The position numbers and the translations under genes are program-made. Shown one piece after another: positions 1 to 8,565 of a stretch of 64,000 nt of DNA (the first letter of the stretch is position 1; every line of letters begins with the position of its first letter). Origin of the DNA: CAJWOS01 sp964502005 (GTDB lineage Bacteria > Myxococcota_A > UBA796 > UBA2385); assembly GCA_964502005.1 (NCBI GenBank), contig CAZCUX010000016.1:1-64000 (forward strand), given 5' to 3'. The notes beneath the pieces were generated by a model. The model was given only the letters and a program-made list of their open reading frames with translations, was not told the origin of the DNA and made no database searches.

Positions 1-460
1 TTGCGTACGCAACACCCCCACACCCCCCATTTTCGCTGCATTTTTGGTTGGGGGCGGGTTGCCTTGTGTCTTGGGTTTTGCGTGCTCGGTTGTTTCTTGG
101 ACTGAATCGCGATTCATTGGCTCCTTCCGTTATGGGGCTGCCGCCTCTCTGGGGCACTCCCCGGTGGGGGTGGGCTCCCGCTTCGCGTACGCGACACCCC
201 CACGCCCCCCTTTTTCGCTGCATTTTTGGTTGGGGGCGGGTTGCCTTGTGTCTTGGGCTTTAGGCGCTCGGTTGTTTCTTGGACTGAATCGCCATTCAGG
301 GGCTTTTTGCCGGTCGAGGCTCTTGGCTTCTTGGTTGTGAGGACGTCGATCTGCCGCCCAGGCTCCGAGGGCGAGGGCTTTTTCGGGCTCTCCCAGGTTG
401 GGGTGGTCTCCCGCTTCGCGTACGCAACCTCCCTAGAACTCCCCGTTTTCGCTTCATCGT
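1..460. repeat. Degenerate direct repeat, three copies
   Basis: A segment of about 120 bp at 1-120 recurs at 183-302 with an offset of 182 bp. A shorter third copy of its left part lies around 395-460. Shared blocks are a GCGTACGC core flanked by C-rich and G-rich tracts, then a stretch containing TTGTTTCTTGGACTGAATCG. The GGGGGTG and CACCCCC tracts around the GCGTACGC core are mutually complementary, so each unit could fold. No credible gene is seen in 1-523. An open frame from 226 runs through the repeat and into the CPBP gene in another frame; I read it as spurious. Confidence 0.6.
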
Positions 461-523
461 CGCGGCTATGGGATATCTCGGTAGGGCCGTCCTCTGATCC
501 ACCTCTCGGCCCAACTGCCCGCT

Positions 524-1327
524 ATGCCCTCCACTTCGGCCCTCCCGACAACATTGCACGCCTTGCGGGGGCGTCTCCTCCAGGCCGGCGCGGACCTGCT
601 TGCCGCTCATCCGCCCAAGGCCGCCCCCACCGGAGGAGACGCGGCCTTTGTGCTCGGAGTGCTCGGTCTCGCAACCCTGGTGCTCACCGCCAACCGGTAT
701 GCGGTGCCTTGGCTCGCCCGCGCCTTGGCCGAGGCTGTCCCCACCGAGACCATCGCCGATCCCCGGCGTGTGTACTGGGCCCTGCTGACGGCTGGGTTTT
801 ACATCCTGCCGCCGCTGCTCTTCTGCCAGCGCCTGCTCCCCCACGCCCGTCTGTCCTTGGGGCTCACCGCAACCCACCTTGGGGCCGCATTGCGGCTCTG
901 GCTCGCCTTCGCCCTCTTCGCAGCACCTGTACTGGTGGGACTCAGCCTGCTGCCGTCCTTTCAGGCGGTATACCCCATGGCCCGGGGCAACAGCGCAGAC
1001 GCCTGCAGCATGACCGCCTTTCTCCTCGCATATGGTCTGCAGTTCGTCGGGGTCGAGCTGTTTTTCAGGGGCTTCCTGCTGCTTGTGCTGCGGCCCGTGC
1101 TGGGCCTGTGGGGCGTCGCCGTGATGCTCCTGCCTTACACCATGCTGCACTTTTCCAAGCCCCCGCTGGAGACCCTCGGCTCGATGCTCTTCGGGCTCAT
1201 GTTGGCTCTGACCGCTCTGCGTTCGCGCTCTATCCTCGACGGAGTCGGCATTCACCTCATCCTGGCCTTTACACTCGAGTTGCTGGGGCTGTGCGAGCTA
1301 CCCCGTGTCGCGTATGCGCTTTTCTAA
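524..1327 (+). CDS. CPBP-family (CAAX-type) membrane metalloprotease-like protein
   Basis: This 267-residue protein is strongly hydrophobic and has several predicted membrane segments. Three CPBP (Abi/CAAX prenyl protease-like) motifs can be seen near the C-terminus: VELFFRG around residues 177-183 (motif 1, normally EExxxR), His209 in YTMLHF (motif 2) and His244 in GIHLILAF (motif 3). The first Glu of motif 1 is Val here, but Glu178, Arg182 and both histidines are kept, so activity is possible. Members of the family cleave prenylated or peptide substrates inside the membrane, and some give bacteriocin immunity; the substrate here is unknown. It stands alone, with repeat-rich DNA on both sides. 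The family call is fairly sure, the function is not. Confidence 0.75.
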   Translation: MPSTSALPTTLHALRGRLLQAGADLLAAHPPKAAPTGGDAAFVLGVLGLATLVLTANRYAVPWLARALAEAVPTETIADPRRVYWALLTAGFYILPPLLFCQRLLPHARLSLGLTATHLGAALRLWLAFALFAAPVLVGLSLLPSFQAVYPMARGNSADACSMTAFLLAYGLQFVGVELFFRGFLLLVLRPVLGLWGVAVMLLPYTMLHFSKPPLETLGSMLFGLMLALTALRSRSILDGVGIHLILAFTLELLGLCELPRVAYALF

Positions 1328-1444
1328 CCCACCGCGCCCGTCTCTTTGTTTCAAGAGTCAAGGAGGCAAAGAGACCGAACACCCATTCACAATCCCGTCG
1401 TCATCGCGCGGTGGCGCAGACGAATCGAGAGCCACAACGCAGCC
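1326..1444 (+). repeat. 119-bp dispersed direct repeat, copy A
   Basis: Nearly identical to 4850-4968 in the same orientation, with about four differences. It begins at the stop codon of the CPBP gene. A 9-bp inverted repeat, GTCTCTTTG (1340-1348) with CAAAGAGAC (1367-1375), could form a hairpin with an 18-nt loop and may serve as a transcript end. An open frame starts inside each copy but diverges at once after it, which argues against a conserved protein. Confidence 0.85.
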
Positions 1445-2209
1445 TCTACGATGCTCGCTCCGCGCGTCTGGAATGCTAACGGGCGAAACGGACTGTGCAC
1501 GAGATTGTGCGCGGTAAGTTTGTGTGCAAATGTGGTCCAACACAAAGAGCAATCCAACACGGCGCCCCGCCTCTTGCGTTGGACAATGCCAACTGCGGCG
1601 ACAAACGCCTCGACCGGTAACAACGGGTTGCGAAAAGGAAAGCTGCTGCGCGCGGGCTGCGGGACGCACGTTCGGCGCTGCTCTTTCGAGTGCATTCCAA
1701 ATGCGCAAGTGCAGGCCGCGAGCGCCCTCGCGCCCTTTCTGCAAATCTCTCCGTTGGAAAAAGACACGCGAGGACGCGCCCAGCGAGCGGCCTTCGAATG
1801 GTCGGCAAAGATAGGCGGAACCCGTGGAATACCCGAAGCTCTGTGTTGCAGGACGTCCGCATGCCGCCCGACACCAACTTCAGCAAACGCCGGCTGTGGG
1901 CCGGCCTTGTATCTTGAAGATGGGGTATCTTGAAGATGGGGGCGGGCTGTTTGCGGGCTCCGAAGGCGGCGCTGTGGGTTGACGGGGTTTGGCCGAGCGG
2001 TCTGCCTCGCGGACAAGCTGCCGTACCTGCCGGCGTTGTGCGCTTTGGCCGTGCGGGCGTATCCGCCCCTCCGCTGGACGGAGCGTCAGGCGGCAAGTCC
2101 GTCGTAGGCCGCTATCCGTTCGAGCGGCTTGCCCGCGTTGGTTTTGGCGCACGGGATGGGGTTGTCGAGCATTGGCGGAGCCGTCGCAGCAAGGCGTAGG
2201 CTCCCGGCA
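1445..2209. other. Gene-poor stretch between the CPBP gene and the lipoprotein amidase
   Basis: Open frames exist on both strands, but none has a recognisable domain, a convincing ribosome binding site or the codon bias of the neighbouring genes. A short block near 1677-1690 (CTCTTTCGAGTGCATTC) resembles one near 5118-5132 downstream of repeat copy B, so the 119-bp repeat may be the conserved end of a longer decayed element. A 16-bp unit is tandemly duplicated at 1910-1941. I see no RNA gene here. Confidence 0.45.
1910..1941 (+). repeat. Two tandem copies of a 16-bp unit
   Basis: TATCTTGAAGATGGGG occurs twice back to back. Each unit contains the near-palindrome ATCTTGAAGAT. Function unknown; it could equally be slipped-strand duplication. 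Confidence 0.7.
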
Positions 2210-4771
2210 TCAGGGCCTACCCACCGTTCCCTCCCCACCCGCGAACCCGAACCACCCCGGAAACGCCACTGCGCTCGTTCCCCCAGGGCTCCCTCCGGTC
2301 CCACCCGCCGCGAGAATTCGAAGCTGGGGCTCGCCAGTCGACTCGAAGATTTGCATCGTGCCCATCACCGTCGGGCCGCTTGTGCCCGGGTAGATGGAGT
2401 TCGGGTTGTCATTGTCAAAGCCAGTGAAGGGCTGCGTGCTTGTCGTGGTTCCCAGGTTGGTGGCGCCCGAAATTGTGACGGTCCCCGCTGCGCCGCCCAT
2501 GCCGCCGTCACCGCCGTCGGCGGAGTACCCGGCGTTTCCTCGACCGCCCATGCCGCCCAAAGGCATCTCGAAAGCAGCAACTGCGGAGAGGTCGCGCATG
2601 AACGGGCTCGAGATGACAGAATTGAAGCCCCCGCCGGTCCAGATGTCCACGGCGTCGAAGTGCAGCTTGCCGCCGCCCATCATGAGTATGTTTACGTCTC
2701 CGCCCTTGCCGCCCTCGCCGCCCATGCCCCGCAGGTCGGCGCTGGTTCCGGAGTGAATGGAGCGCGGGCCGGCGCCGCCGGAGCTGATAATCCCGCGGCG
2801 GGCGAGGTTGTCTTTGGGTTGGATCATGCCGAAGGCGTGGCCGGTGAGGTCGCAGCCTTTGGGCGCCATGGTCTTGCTCTGGGTGGCCAGCACGAACGCC
2901 AGCGGCCGAGGCTCGCCCCCGCGGAAGTACACATGGGCGTCCATTGCGGACACGGCCACGTCGCCGCCGTCCCCCCCGCGGATGGTCTCGATGTCTGGAT
3001 CCCACGCATAGGCGTCGCCGCCCATAGCGAGCAGGGTGGGAACGAAGATTGGTCCCGTCCTGACGCGCAGGGTGAAGTCGCCGCCGTCGCCTCCGGGACC
3101 CTCGGCCCCCGTCACGTCGTAGTAGCAGGCAGTCCAGGAGCCCCCGGCGTCGTAGGTACTGTCGTCGGGGATGTAGCCGTCGGGGCCGGAGAGGTCGATG
3201 CGGCCGTCAATGAGGACGAGGCCCCCCGCCACGATGGTCAGGTCGTGGCCCGCGCCCTCGATTCGACCGCCCTCGGCGATGAAGAGGGTGCCGAATACCT
3301 CGAGGGTGGTGTCGGCGGTGAGGGTGAGGGTGCCCTCGATGATGACGTCGTCGTAGGACTGGGTGCCGTTGCGGGACTCGTTGGTGCCGGACGGGACGAT
3401 GAGGTCGCGTTGCGTGCGGCCGACGGCGACCGTGATGTCCTCCTCGATGAGGATAGCGCCGGCGTTCCCAGGAGCGAAGTCTCCGTAGGCGTCGCCGCCG
3501 CTCACGTCGACCTCGCCGCCGAAATCCCGGGCCAGGGCACGCTCAAAGGCCTCGAAGCGAAATTCACCGCTGGGGTCGAGGTGGGCGTCGCCCTTGCACA
3601 ACCCGGCGGTTCGGCAGCCGTCCAGCTCCCGGTGGTATACGACTGAGACGGCGTCGTGGGCGTTCCAGGTGTTGTCGACGGCGATGGAGGAAGACCGGGT
3701 GTTGATGGGGCGGGGTAAGGTGGGTCGGTCGATACTGAAGCGGTCGAGGTGGTAGTCGATGAGCTGGAGCAGGCTGGCCATCTGGGCGCCCGAGTAGCGC
3801 TGTGAGAAATTAGGCTCGGAGTTCTGGAGCTCGATGCCCGAGGTGAACGTGCGGACGCCGAGGCTGGTGGGGTAGGTGGTCGGGCTGCCGTCGGTGCAGT
3901 CGACTTTGGCCGCCACGTGGGCGACATCGTAGTCATGTGGGTCCCAGAGGTGCACGATGCGACCGTCTCGGCCAATCATGAACTGGGCGGAGTTGGGTTG
4001 ACTCGCCATCCAACAGGCGCCGGCTTGGGTGGAGTTGTGCTCAACCTTGCTCGCGGTGCTGTGCACGACGACGGCTTCGACGGTCCCGCTGCGGAGGACA
4101 CGCTCCCTCGGGGTCCAGATGCAGCGCACATTGTAGGCCTCGAAGCTGATATCGCCCGAGGTGTAGGTGGAGGGGCCGACAAGGGCGTTGGAGGTGCCGG
4201 CGATGGCGGTGAAGTGGTTGGTCGGGGCCGACAGGGTCATGGCGTCGCGATCGAGGACTTGGGCGAAGCCGACGTGCTCGTTGTCAGGGTCTTCGGGCAT
4301 GAGGAGGTACCAGGCGGCGTCGGCCTCATCGTAGTAGCCCAGCAGGGCATCTTCGTCGTCGGCGAGGGGCGCGGTCAGCGGGAGTGTGACGGTGACCGGG
4401 GTGGCGAAGGTGGCGCCGTCTGGGCCGAAGTCCCAGAGCCCGGTAACGGTGTAGTCGGCGTCCGGGGCGGCGAGCTCGCTTTCGTCCATGAGACGGATGG
4501 TGATGTCGGTGGCTTCGCTGAGGGCGCCCGCGGGGATTTCGACGCTGGCGCCGCCGGGGTGGTCGACGCGGCCGCCAGCAGGGCCTATCTCCATGGTTAC
4601 GGAGACACCGTCGTTCGCGCTATCGTCGGTGTTGGGGGTGCTGTCGTCGGTGTTGGGGGTGCTGCCGTTGGTGCTGTCGTCGGCGCTGGGCCCCGTGTCG
4701 TCGGTCTTGGGGGAGGCGGCTTTGGTGCAGGCAGCGAGCAGGGCGAGCAGGGCGAGCGGCGTGAGCTTCAT
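2210..4771 (-). CDS. Lipoprotein N-acetylmuramoyl-L-alanine amidase (amidase_2/PGRP type) with ZU5-like domain and Gly-rich C-terminal region
   Basis: An 853-residue lipoprotein: signal peptide with lipobox LLAAC (Cys15), then an Asp/Ser/Thr/Asn-rich linker to about residue 55. Residues about 57-195 resemble a ZU5 module (GPAGG, then EIPAGAL). Residues about 230-415 look like an amidase_2 peptidoglycan amidase, with VVVHSTA (His237), a GIELQN strand (Glu314), AHDAVS (His372) and a KGDAHLDP segment (393-400) as likely zinc or catalytic positions. The C-terminal half is Gly/Asp-rich with GGDGGD- and MGGEGG-type runs, probably a beta-helix or surface stalk. It probably cuts cell-wall stem peptides from glycan, anchored at the outer membrane. 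The start was set by GGAGG 6 nt upstream of ATG 4771, although the frame is open to 4906. It lies alone between two copies of a 119-bp repeat. Confidence 0.8.
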   Translation of the reverse strand: MKLTPLALLALLAACTKAASPKTDDTGPSADDSTNGSTPNTDDSTPNTDDSANDGVSVTMEIGPAGGRVDHPGGASVEIPAGALSEATDITIRLMDESELAAPDADYTVTGLWDFGPDGATFATPVTVTLPLTAPLADDEDALLGYYDEADAAWYLLMPEDPDNEHVGFAQVLDRDAMTLSAPTNHFTAIAGTSNALVGPSTYTSGDISFEAYNVRCIWTPRERVLRSGTVEAVVVHSTASKVEHNSTQAGACWMASQPNSAQFMIGRDGRIVHLWDPHDYDVAHVAAKVDCTDGSPTTYPTSLGVRTFTSGIELQNSEPNFSQRYSGAQMASLLQLIDYHLDRFSIDRPTLPRPINTRSSSIAVDNTWNAHDAVSVVYHRELDGCRTAGLCKGDAHLDPSGEFRFEAFERALARDFGGEVDVSGGDAYGDFAPGNAGAILIEEDITVAVGRTQRDLIVPSGTNESRNGTQSYDDVIIEGTLTLTADTTLEVFGTLFIAEGGRIEGAGHDLTIVAGGLVLIDGRIDLSGPDGYIPDDSTYDAGGSWTACYYDVTGAEGPGGDGGDFTLRVRTGPIFVPTLLAMGGDAYAWDPDIETIRGGDGGDVAVSAMDAHVYFRGGEPRPLAFVLATQSKTMAPKGCDLTGHAFGMIQPKDNLARRGIISSGGAGPRSIHSGTSADLRGMGGEGGKGGDVNILMMGGGKLHFDAVDIWTGGGFNSVISSPFMRDLSAVAAFEMPLGGMGGRGNAGYSADGGDGGMGGAAGTVTISGATNLGTTTSTQPFTGFDNDNPNSIYPGTSGPTVMGTMQIFESTGEPQLRILAAGGTGGSPGGTSAVAFPGWFGFAGGEGTVGRP

Positions 4772-4849
4772 TGTAGGCCTCCTTCGGGTAGTATACTGCG
4801 TGGAGAAGACGGATGGGAGTAGCGCTCCGCGTACCGTAATCTCTGCACC

Positions 4850-4968
4850 AACCCACCGCGCCCGCCTCTTTGTTTCAAGAGTCAAGGAGGCAAAAAGACC
4901 GGACACCCATTCACAATCCCGTCGTCATCGCGCGGTGGCGCAGACGAATCGAGAGCCACAACGCAGCC
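4850..4968 (+). repeat. 119-bp dispersed direct repeat, copy B
   Basis: Second copy of the element at 1326-1444, same orientation. It lies about 80 bp upstream of the amidase start on the opposite strand. The inverted repeat that pairs perfectly in copy A is disturbed here (CAAAAAGAC in the right arm), with no compensating change in the left arm. Confidence 0.85.
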
Positions 4969-6084
4969 AAGTCGCCGAACCAGACTTCGGCCGCGCCCAA
5001 CACATCCGTCACGCATCGTTCGAGTCCGCGCGACGTTGGATTCGGGAGTACGGCCAACCGAAGCCACCCTTGGTCCCAATCAAGGTCGCTCCAACACAAG
5101 GGCCGGGCATTTGTGACGAGCTCTTCGAGTGCATTCTATCGACCAAACGACGAATCCGCGTACCCAACCGATTCGACGTGGAAACCCATCGCAGCTACGT
5201 GCAACGTTTGGAAGCAATCGGATGGGGCCATTTGCGAAGCTGCCCATCTTTCGAGGAACGGAGCCGTACGGTTATTGATAGTCGCTGAACGGCCTCGCGA
5301 CGGTGGTCTCCGCGTGCTTGATTCGGAACCCACTTGCGGGAGACAGGTTCGTCTTTTTTATTCGCAACGGAACGGGCCCCTATGCGCTGTATTGGTACCC
5401 CGTTGGTGTCTGCTTGGTATTCAAACGGCCCGAATGGGGCCGGCTTCGACTGCCTCCGCTCGATAGCAACGCGCGGGAGCGGTACCCTTCGCCTGCTGCG
5501 TTGGGCATTTTGTTCGAAGGAATCGACCTCTCCAAAGCGAAGCGGCTCCCGCGCTGGGTGCCGAAGACACCGCCGTATACTTGACAGTGTATCGATTGCA
5601 TTTTGTATGTTGTGGGATGGGTTGCATCCAAGGGGATGTCGACCCTTCACCCAAATCTGCCGAACTTGAGCTTCTGCTGCGCGAAGTTCTGGCGTGGTTG
5701 CAGCAGGTAGACGAGGACCATCAGCGGTGGGCGGTAGGCAATCGACGCCCCCCGCGCGCACAAGGCAGATTGTGCTCGAATTCGTTGAAGTTCCCCATGA
5801 TGACCTCGACCTGGCTCTCACGCGTCTCGTATTACCCCACGCGCGGCCAAAACAGCCCTGCAATCCGTCTCATCGGCGGCTTTGTGGGCCCTTGCACGTT
5901 TGCATACAGCAACAAAGCGGGGTTTGTCGGTCCTTGAAGCTCTGATAGGGGCAGTATAGAATTCTATACTGGGTCTGCGGCGCTGCAGGGAGGGGTATAG
6001 AATTCTATATTGGCCTCTGCACCCCTGCAGGGCCCTTCAACGGCGTTCGCGTCGGTTATGGCTATCTGTTTTATTGTCTTCGGA
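4969..6084. other. Gene-poor region, possibly decayed coding DNA
   Basis: No gene can be supported. Short open frames look protein-like in patches: 5303-5584 (+) has a plausible hydrophobic/aromatic stretch, and 5581-5937 (+) begins with an amphipathic Leu/Glu segment. They sit in different frames and have no recognisable domain. Base composition is visibly less GC-rich than the flanking genes, which fits old or foreign DNA. The right end carries two strong palindromes (5953-6009). I could not identify a transposase, an RNA gene or an attachment site. Confidence 0.4.
5953..6009. promoter_or_regulatory. Pair of TATAGAATTCTATA palindromes, operator-like
   Basis: 5953-5970 is a perfect 18-bp palindrome, AGTATAGAATTCTATACT. 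5996-6009 repeats its 14-bp core, TATAGAATTCTATA. The centres are 41 bp apart, about four helical turns, and the sites are AT-rich islands in GC-rich DNA. This is the usual form of a dimeric repressor operator, but the nearest genes are the 3' end of the dehydrogenase on one side and unassigned DNA on the other, so the regulated gene is unknown. Confidence 0.5.
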
Positions 6085-6125
6085 CGTAAAAACGGCCCAC
6101 TGCGGGGCGTTCCCGCCGTGGGCCG
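6085..6125 (-). terminator. Rho-independent terminator of the thiolase/dehydrogenase operon
   Basis: An 8-bp stem, CGGCCCAC (6093-6100) with GTGGGCCG (6118-6125), followed on the minus strand by a run of five T. It lies about 80 bp past the stop codon at 6206, in the correct orientation. Confidence 0.8.
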
Positions 6126-6205
6126 GTGTGGTGTAGGCACGAACGACAGCCGCGCACGCCGCCGCGACGCCGTCCGTGGGGGGAGCGCCGCGGCGTGGGT
6201 GTGCG

Positions 6206-7069
6206 CTACCAACGATAAAAGCCTTGGCCGCTCTTTTTGCCGAGCTTTCCTTCGGCGACCATCTCGCGCATTAGCCCCGGTGGCTCAAAGGCGGGGTTGT
6301 CGAGGGTGCGCGCGAGGTATTCGCCGATGTTCAGCCGCACATCGAGTCCTACGAGGTCGGTGAGCTTGAGGGGGCCGATGGGGTGCCGGTAGCCAAGCTC
6401 CATTGCCGTGTCGATGTCTTCTGCGCTCGCGACGCCGTCTTGCACCATTCGGATGGCCTCCATACCGAGCGCCACGCCGAGGCGGCTGGTGGCGAAGCCG
6501 GGCATGTCGTTGACGAACACGCAGGTCTTGGCGATGGCGGCGCCGTATTGCCGCACGGCGTCGATGACTTCGGGCGCGGTGCCGGGGTGGTGTACGACCT
6601 CCAGCAGCTTCATGATGTGTACGGGATTGAAGAAGTGCAGCCCAATCACCCGCGACGCGTCGGGCGCGGCTTCCGCGATGCGCGCGATGCTGATGCTCGA
6701 TGTGTTCGTGCCATACACCACACCGGGCGCGGTGAGGGGGGCGAGGCGCCGAAAGAGGTCTTGCTTGAGTTCAAGCTTCTCGGGAATCGCCTCCACCACG
6801 AGGTCGCAGCCGTCCGCGGCTTCTTCTAGGCGGCTGGTGCCGGACAAGCGCGCGAGGGTGGCCGCCATATCTTCCGCGCTGCTCTTGCCGCGGTCGACGC
6901 CGGCCTGCAGGTTCTTACGGATATGGTCGAGGCCGCGCGCGACGGCTTCGTCGGTAATGTCGTATAGGCGAACCGTCATTCCGGCTGCGGCGGAAACTTG
7001 TGCGATACCATGACCCATGGTACCAGCACCGATAACGGCGACTTGCGAGAACGGAGAAGTTGTGCTCAT
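6206..7069 (-). CDS. hbd: 3-hydroxybutyryl-CoA / 3-hydroxyacyl-CoA dehydrogenase
   Basis: A 287-residue single-function dehydrogenase, the usual length for the Hbd/PaaH family. The N-terminal Rossmann fold has GAGTMGHG (residues 14-21), followed by the NTSS strand and the GLHFFNPVHIMK segment that carries the catalytic histidine. The C-terminal helical domain has the GYRHPIGPLKLTDLVGLD block and ends in SGQGFYRW. It oxidises or reduces 3-hydroxyacyl-CoA with NAD(P) in the cytoplasm, in beta-oxidation, butyrate or polyhydroxybutyrate pathways. The frame is open to 7285, but the first 72 codons are Arg/Pro-rich and unlike the family, so ATG 7069 (MSTTSPF) is chosen. It follows the thiolase gene by 83 bp and ends at a terminator. 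Which chain length it prefers cannot be read from the sequence. Confidence 0.93.
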   Translation of the reverse strand: MSTTSPFSQVAVIGAGTMGHGIAQVSAAAGMTVRLYDITDEAVARGLDHIRKNLQAGVDRGKSSAEDMAATLARLSGTSRLEEAADGCDLVVEAIPEKLELKQDLFRRLAPLTAPGVVYGTNTSSISIARIAEAAPDASRVIGLHFFNPVHIMKLLEVVHHPGTAPEVIDAVRQYGAAIAKTCVFVNDMPGFATSRLGVALGMEAIRMVQDGVASAEDIDTAMELGYRHPIGPLKLTDLVGLDVRLNIGEYLARTLDNPAFEPPGLMREMVAEGKLGKKSGQGFYRW

Positions 7070-7152
7070 ATTGGCTCCGTGGGCGTGTTTTGTGCCCGTT
7101 GCCGGGGGCGGGGGGGCCGCCCCTGTACCGAGGAAGGGAGTGGGGAAAATCG

Positions 7153-8385
7153 TTAGGCGTCCAGCCGCTCCACGATGGTCGCGACGCCTTGTCCAACGCC
7201 CACACACAAGGTTGCGACGCCAAACCGCGCGTTTCGCCGTTGGAGCGCGTGTACAAGCGTCACCATAATGCGCGTGCCAGAACAACCGAGGGGATGACCG
7301 AGGGCGATGGCACCGCCATGCACGTTGACTCGGCTTTCTTCGATGCCAAGCTTCCGAATGACGCCGAGGGATTGCGCTGCGAATGCTTCGTTCAGCTCAA
7401 AGAGGTCGATGTCGGAGAGCGAAAGACCGGCGCGCGTTAGTGCCTTTTGGGTGGCGGGCACGGGCCCGTAGCCCATGGTGGTGGGGTCTACACCGGCGGA
7501 TGCACACGATACAAACCGCGCCACAGGCTTCATTCCAAGTCGACGTGCGGCTCCCGCCGTAGCGACGACAATGGCCGCCGCACCGTCATTGAGCGTGGAG
7601 CTATTGCCCGCGGTGACCGAGCCGCCCTTCCGAAATGCGGGCTTGAGCTTTGCCAATGCCGCCAGCGTAGTGTCGGCGCGCGGGCCTTCGTCGGCGGTCA
7701 CGTTGACCTGCGTGCGGCCGATGGTGAGGTGCACCGGCAGCAGCTCGTCGTCGAATGCGCCTTCGGCCTGCGCCGCGACGGCCTTTTGGTGGCTTTGGTA
7801 CGCGAACTGGTCTTGGTCTTCGCGGGAGATTCCGAGGTCGTCGACGATGTTCTCGGCGGTGACGCCCATCGCCTCCAGCGGAAACAGCGCCTCCATCTTC
7901 GGGTTCGGGTAGCGCCAGCCAAGGCTCGTGTCGTACATCGTGACATTGCCAGCCTTGGGCATTTGCGGCCCACGCGGCAACGAATAGGGTGCGCGGCTCA
8001 TCGACTCGACGCCCCCGGCGATAAATGCGTCGCCGTCGCCACAACGGGCGGCACGCGCCGCTTGGTTGATGGCTTCTAAGCCGCTCGAACACAGCCGATT
8101 GACCGTGACGCCGCCGACCGTCTGGGGGAGTCCCGCGAGCAAAAGCGCCATTCGCGCGACGTTTCGGTTGTCTTCCCCCGCTTGGTTCGCGCAGCCGAAG
8201 AAGACGTCTTCGATCTCTGCACCGTCAATCCCCGCGCGCCGCAGCGTCTCCGCGATGACCATCGCGCCGAGGTCGTCGGGCCGAACATCGGACAAGCCGC
8301 CCTGGAAGCGGCCAATCGGCGTGCGAACAGGCGCTGCGAGTACAATCTCGTGGTCTGCCAAGGAATCAAACGAACGAATGGCCAT
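7153..8385 (-). CDS. Acetyl-CoA C-acetyltransferase / 3-ketoacyl-CoA thiolase
   Basis: A 410-residue thiolase with all three catalytic blocks: Cys99 in NRLCSSGLEA (acyl-enzyme nucleophile), His364 in GGAIALGHPLGCSG and Cys394 in LCVGVGQG. It makes or cleaves 3-ketoacyl-CoA in the cytoplasm. The partner dehydrogenase lies directly downstream in the same operon, so the pair covers two consecutive steps of fatty-acid beta-oxidation or acetoacetyl-CoA metabolism. The start is ATG 8385, preceded by a GGGAG ribosome binding site; the open frame continues to 8505 without thiolase-like sequence. The N-terminal PVRTPIGRFQGGL is typical of PcaF/FadA/PhaA-type thiolases, and the exact branch is undecided. 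Confidence 0.93.
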   Translation of the reverse strand: MAIRSFDSLADHEIVLAAPVRTPIGRFQGGLSDVRPDDLGAMVIAETLRRAGIDGAEIEDVFFGCANQAGEDNRNVARMALLLAGLPQTVGGVTVNRLCSSGLEAINQAARAARCGDGDAFIAGGVESMSRAPYSLPRGPQMPKAGNVTMYDTSLGWRYPNPKMEALFPLEAMGVTAENIVDDLGISREDQDQFAYQSHQKAVAAQAEGAFDDELLPVHLTIGRTQVNVTADEGPRADTTLAALAKLKPAFRKGGSVTAGNSSTLNDGAAAIVVATAGAARRLGMKPVARFVSCASAGVDPTTMGYGPVPATQKALTRAGLSLSDIDLFELNEAFAAQSLGVIRKLGIEESRVNVHGGAIALGHPLGCSGTRIMVTLVHALQRRNARFGVATLCVGVGQGVATIVERLDA

Positions 8386-8565
8386 CTCAGGCTCCCGGAT
8401 GAGGGTTCGGGCCGTCGGTCTAACGGGCCGCAGCACCGTTTGGTCGCCCGCGCACCCGTTTCGTTTGCCGTTTGCTGTCCTTGCTACGCCCCCGTCACGG
8501 TCCATCGGCGCGCGTTTTGGTCCTTCGTTGGGCGCACAGGGGGCGTCCGCTCTCGGTGGACGCGT

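Noticed and set aside
226..1479. 417-residue frame covering the left repeats and the CPBP gene
   Set aside because: It overlaps the CPBP protein in another frame, is Arg/Pro/His-rich and runs through non-coding repeats.
1346..1933. Frames that begin inside each 119-bp repeat (1346 and 4870) with the same first 30 residues
   Set aside because: Similarity stops exactly where the DNA repeat stops, so the shared residues come from the repeat and not from a conserved gene.
5195..5863. Minus-strand 222-residue frame downstream of the palindromes
   Set aside because: Composition is unlike any protein (Arg/Pro/Ser-rich), there is no ribosome binding site, and no domain; keeping it only because operators lie upstream would be circular.
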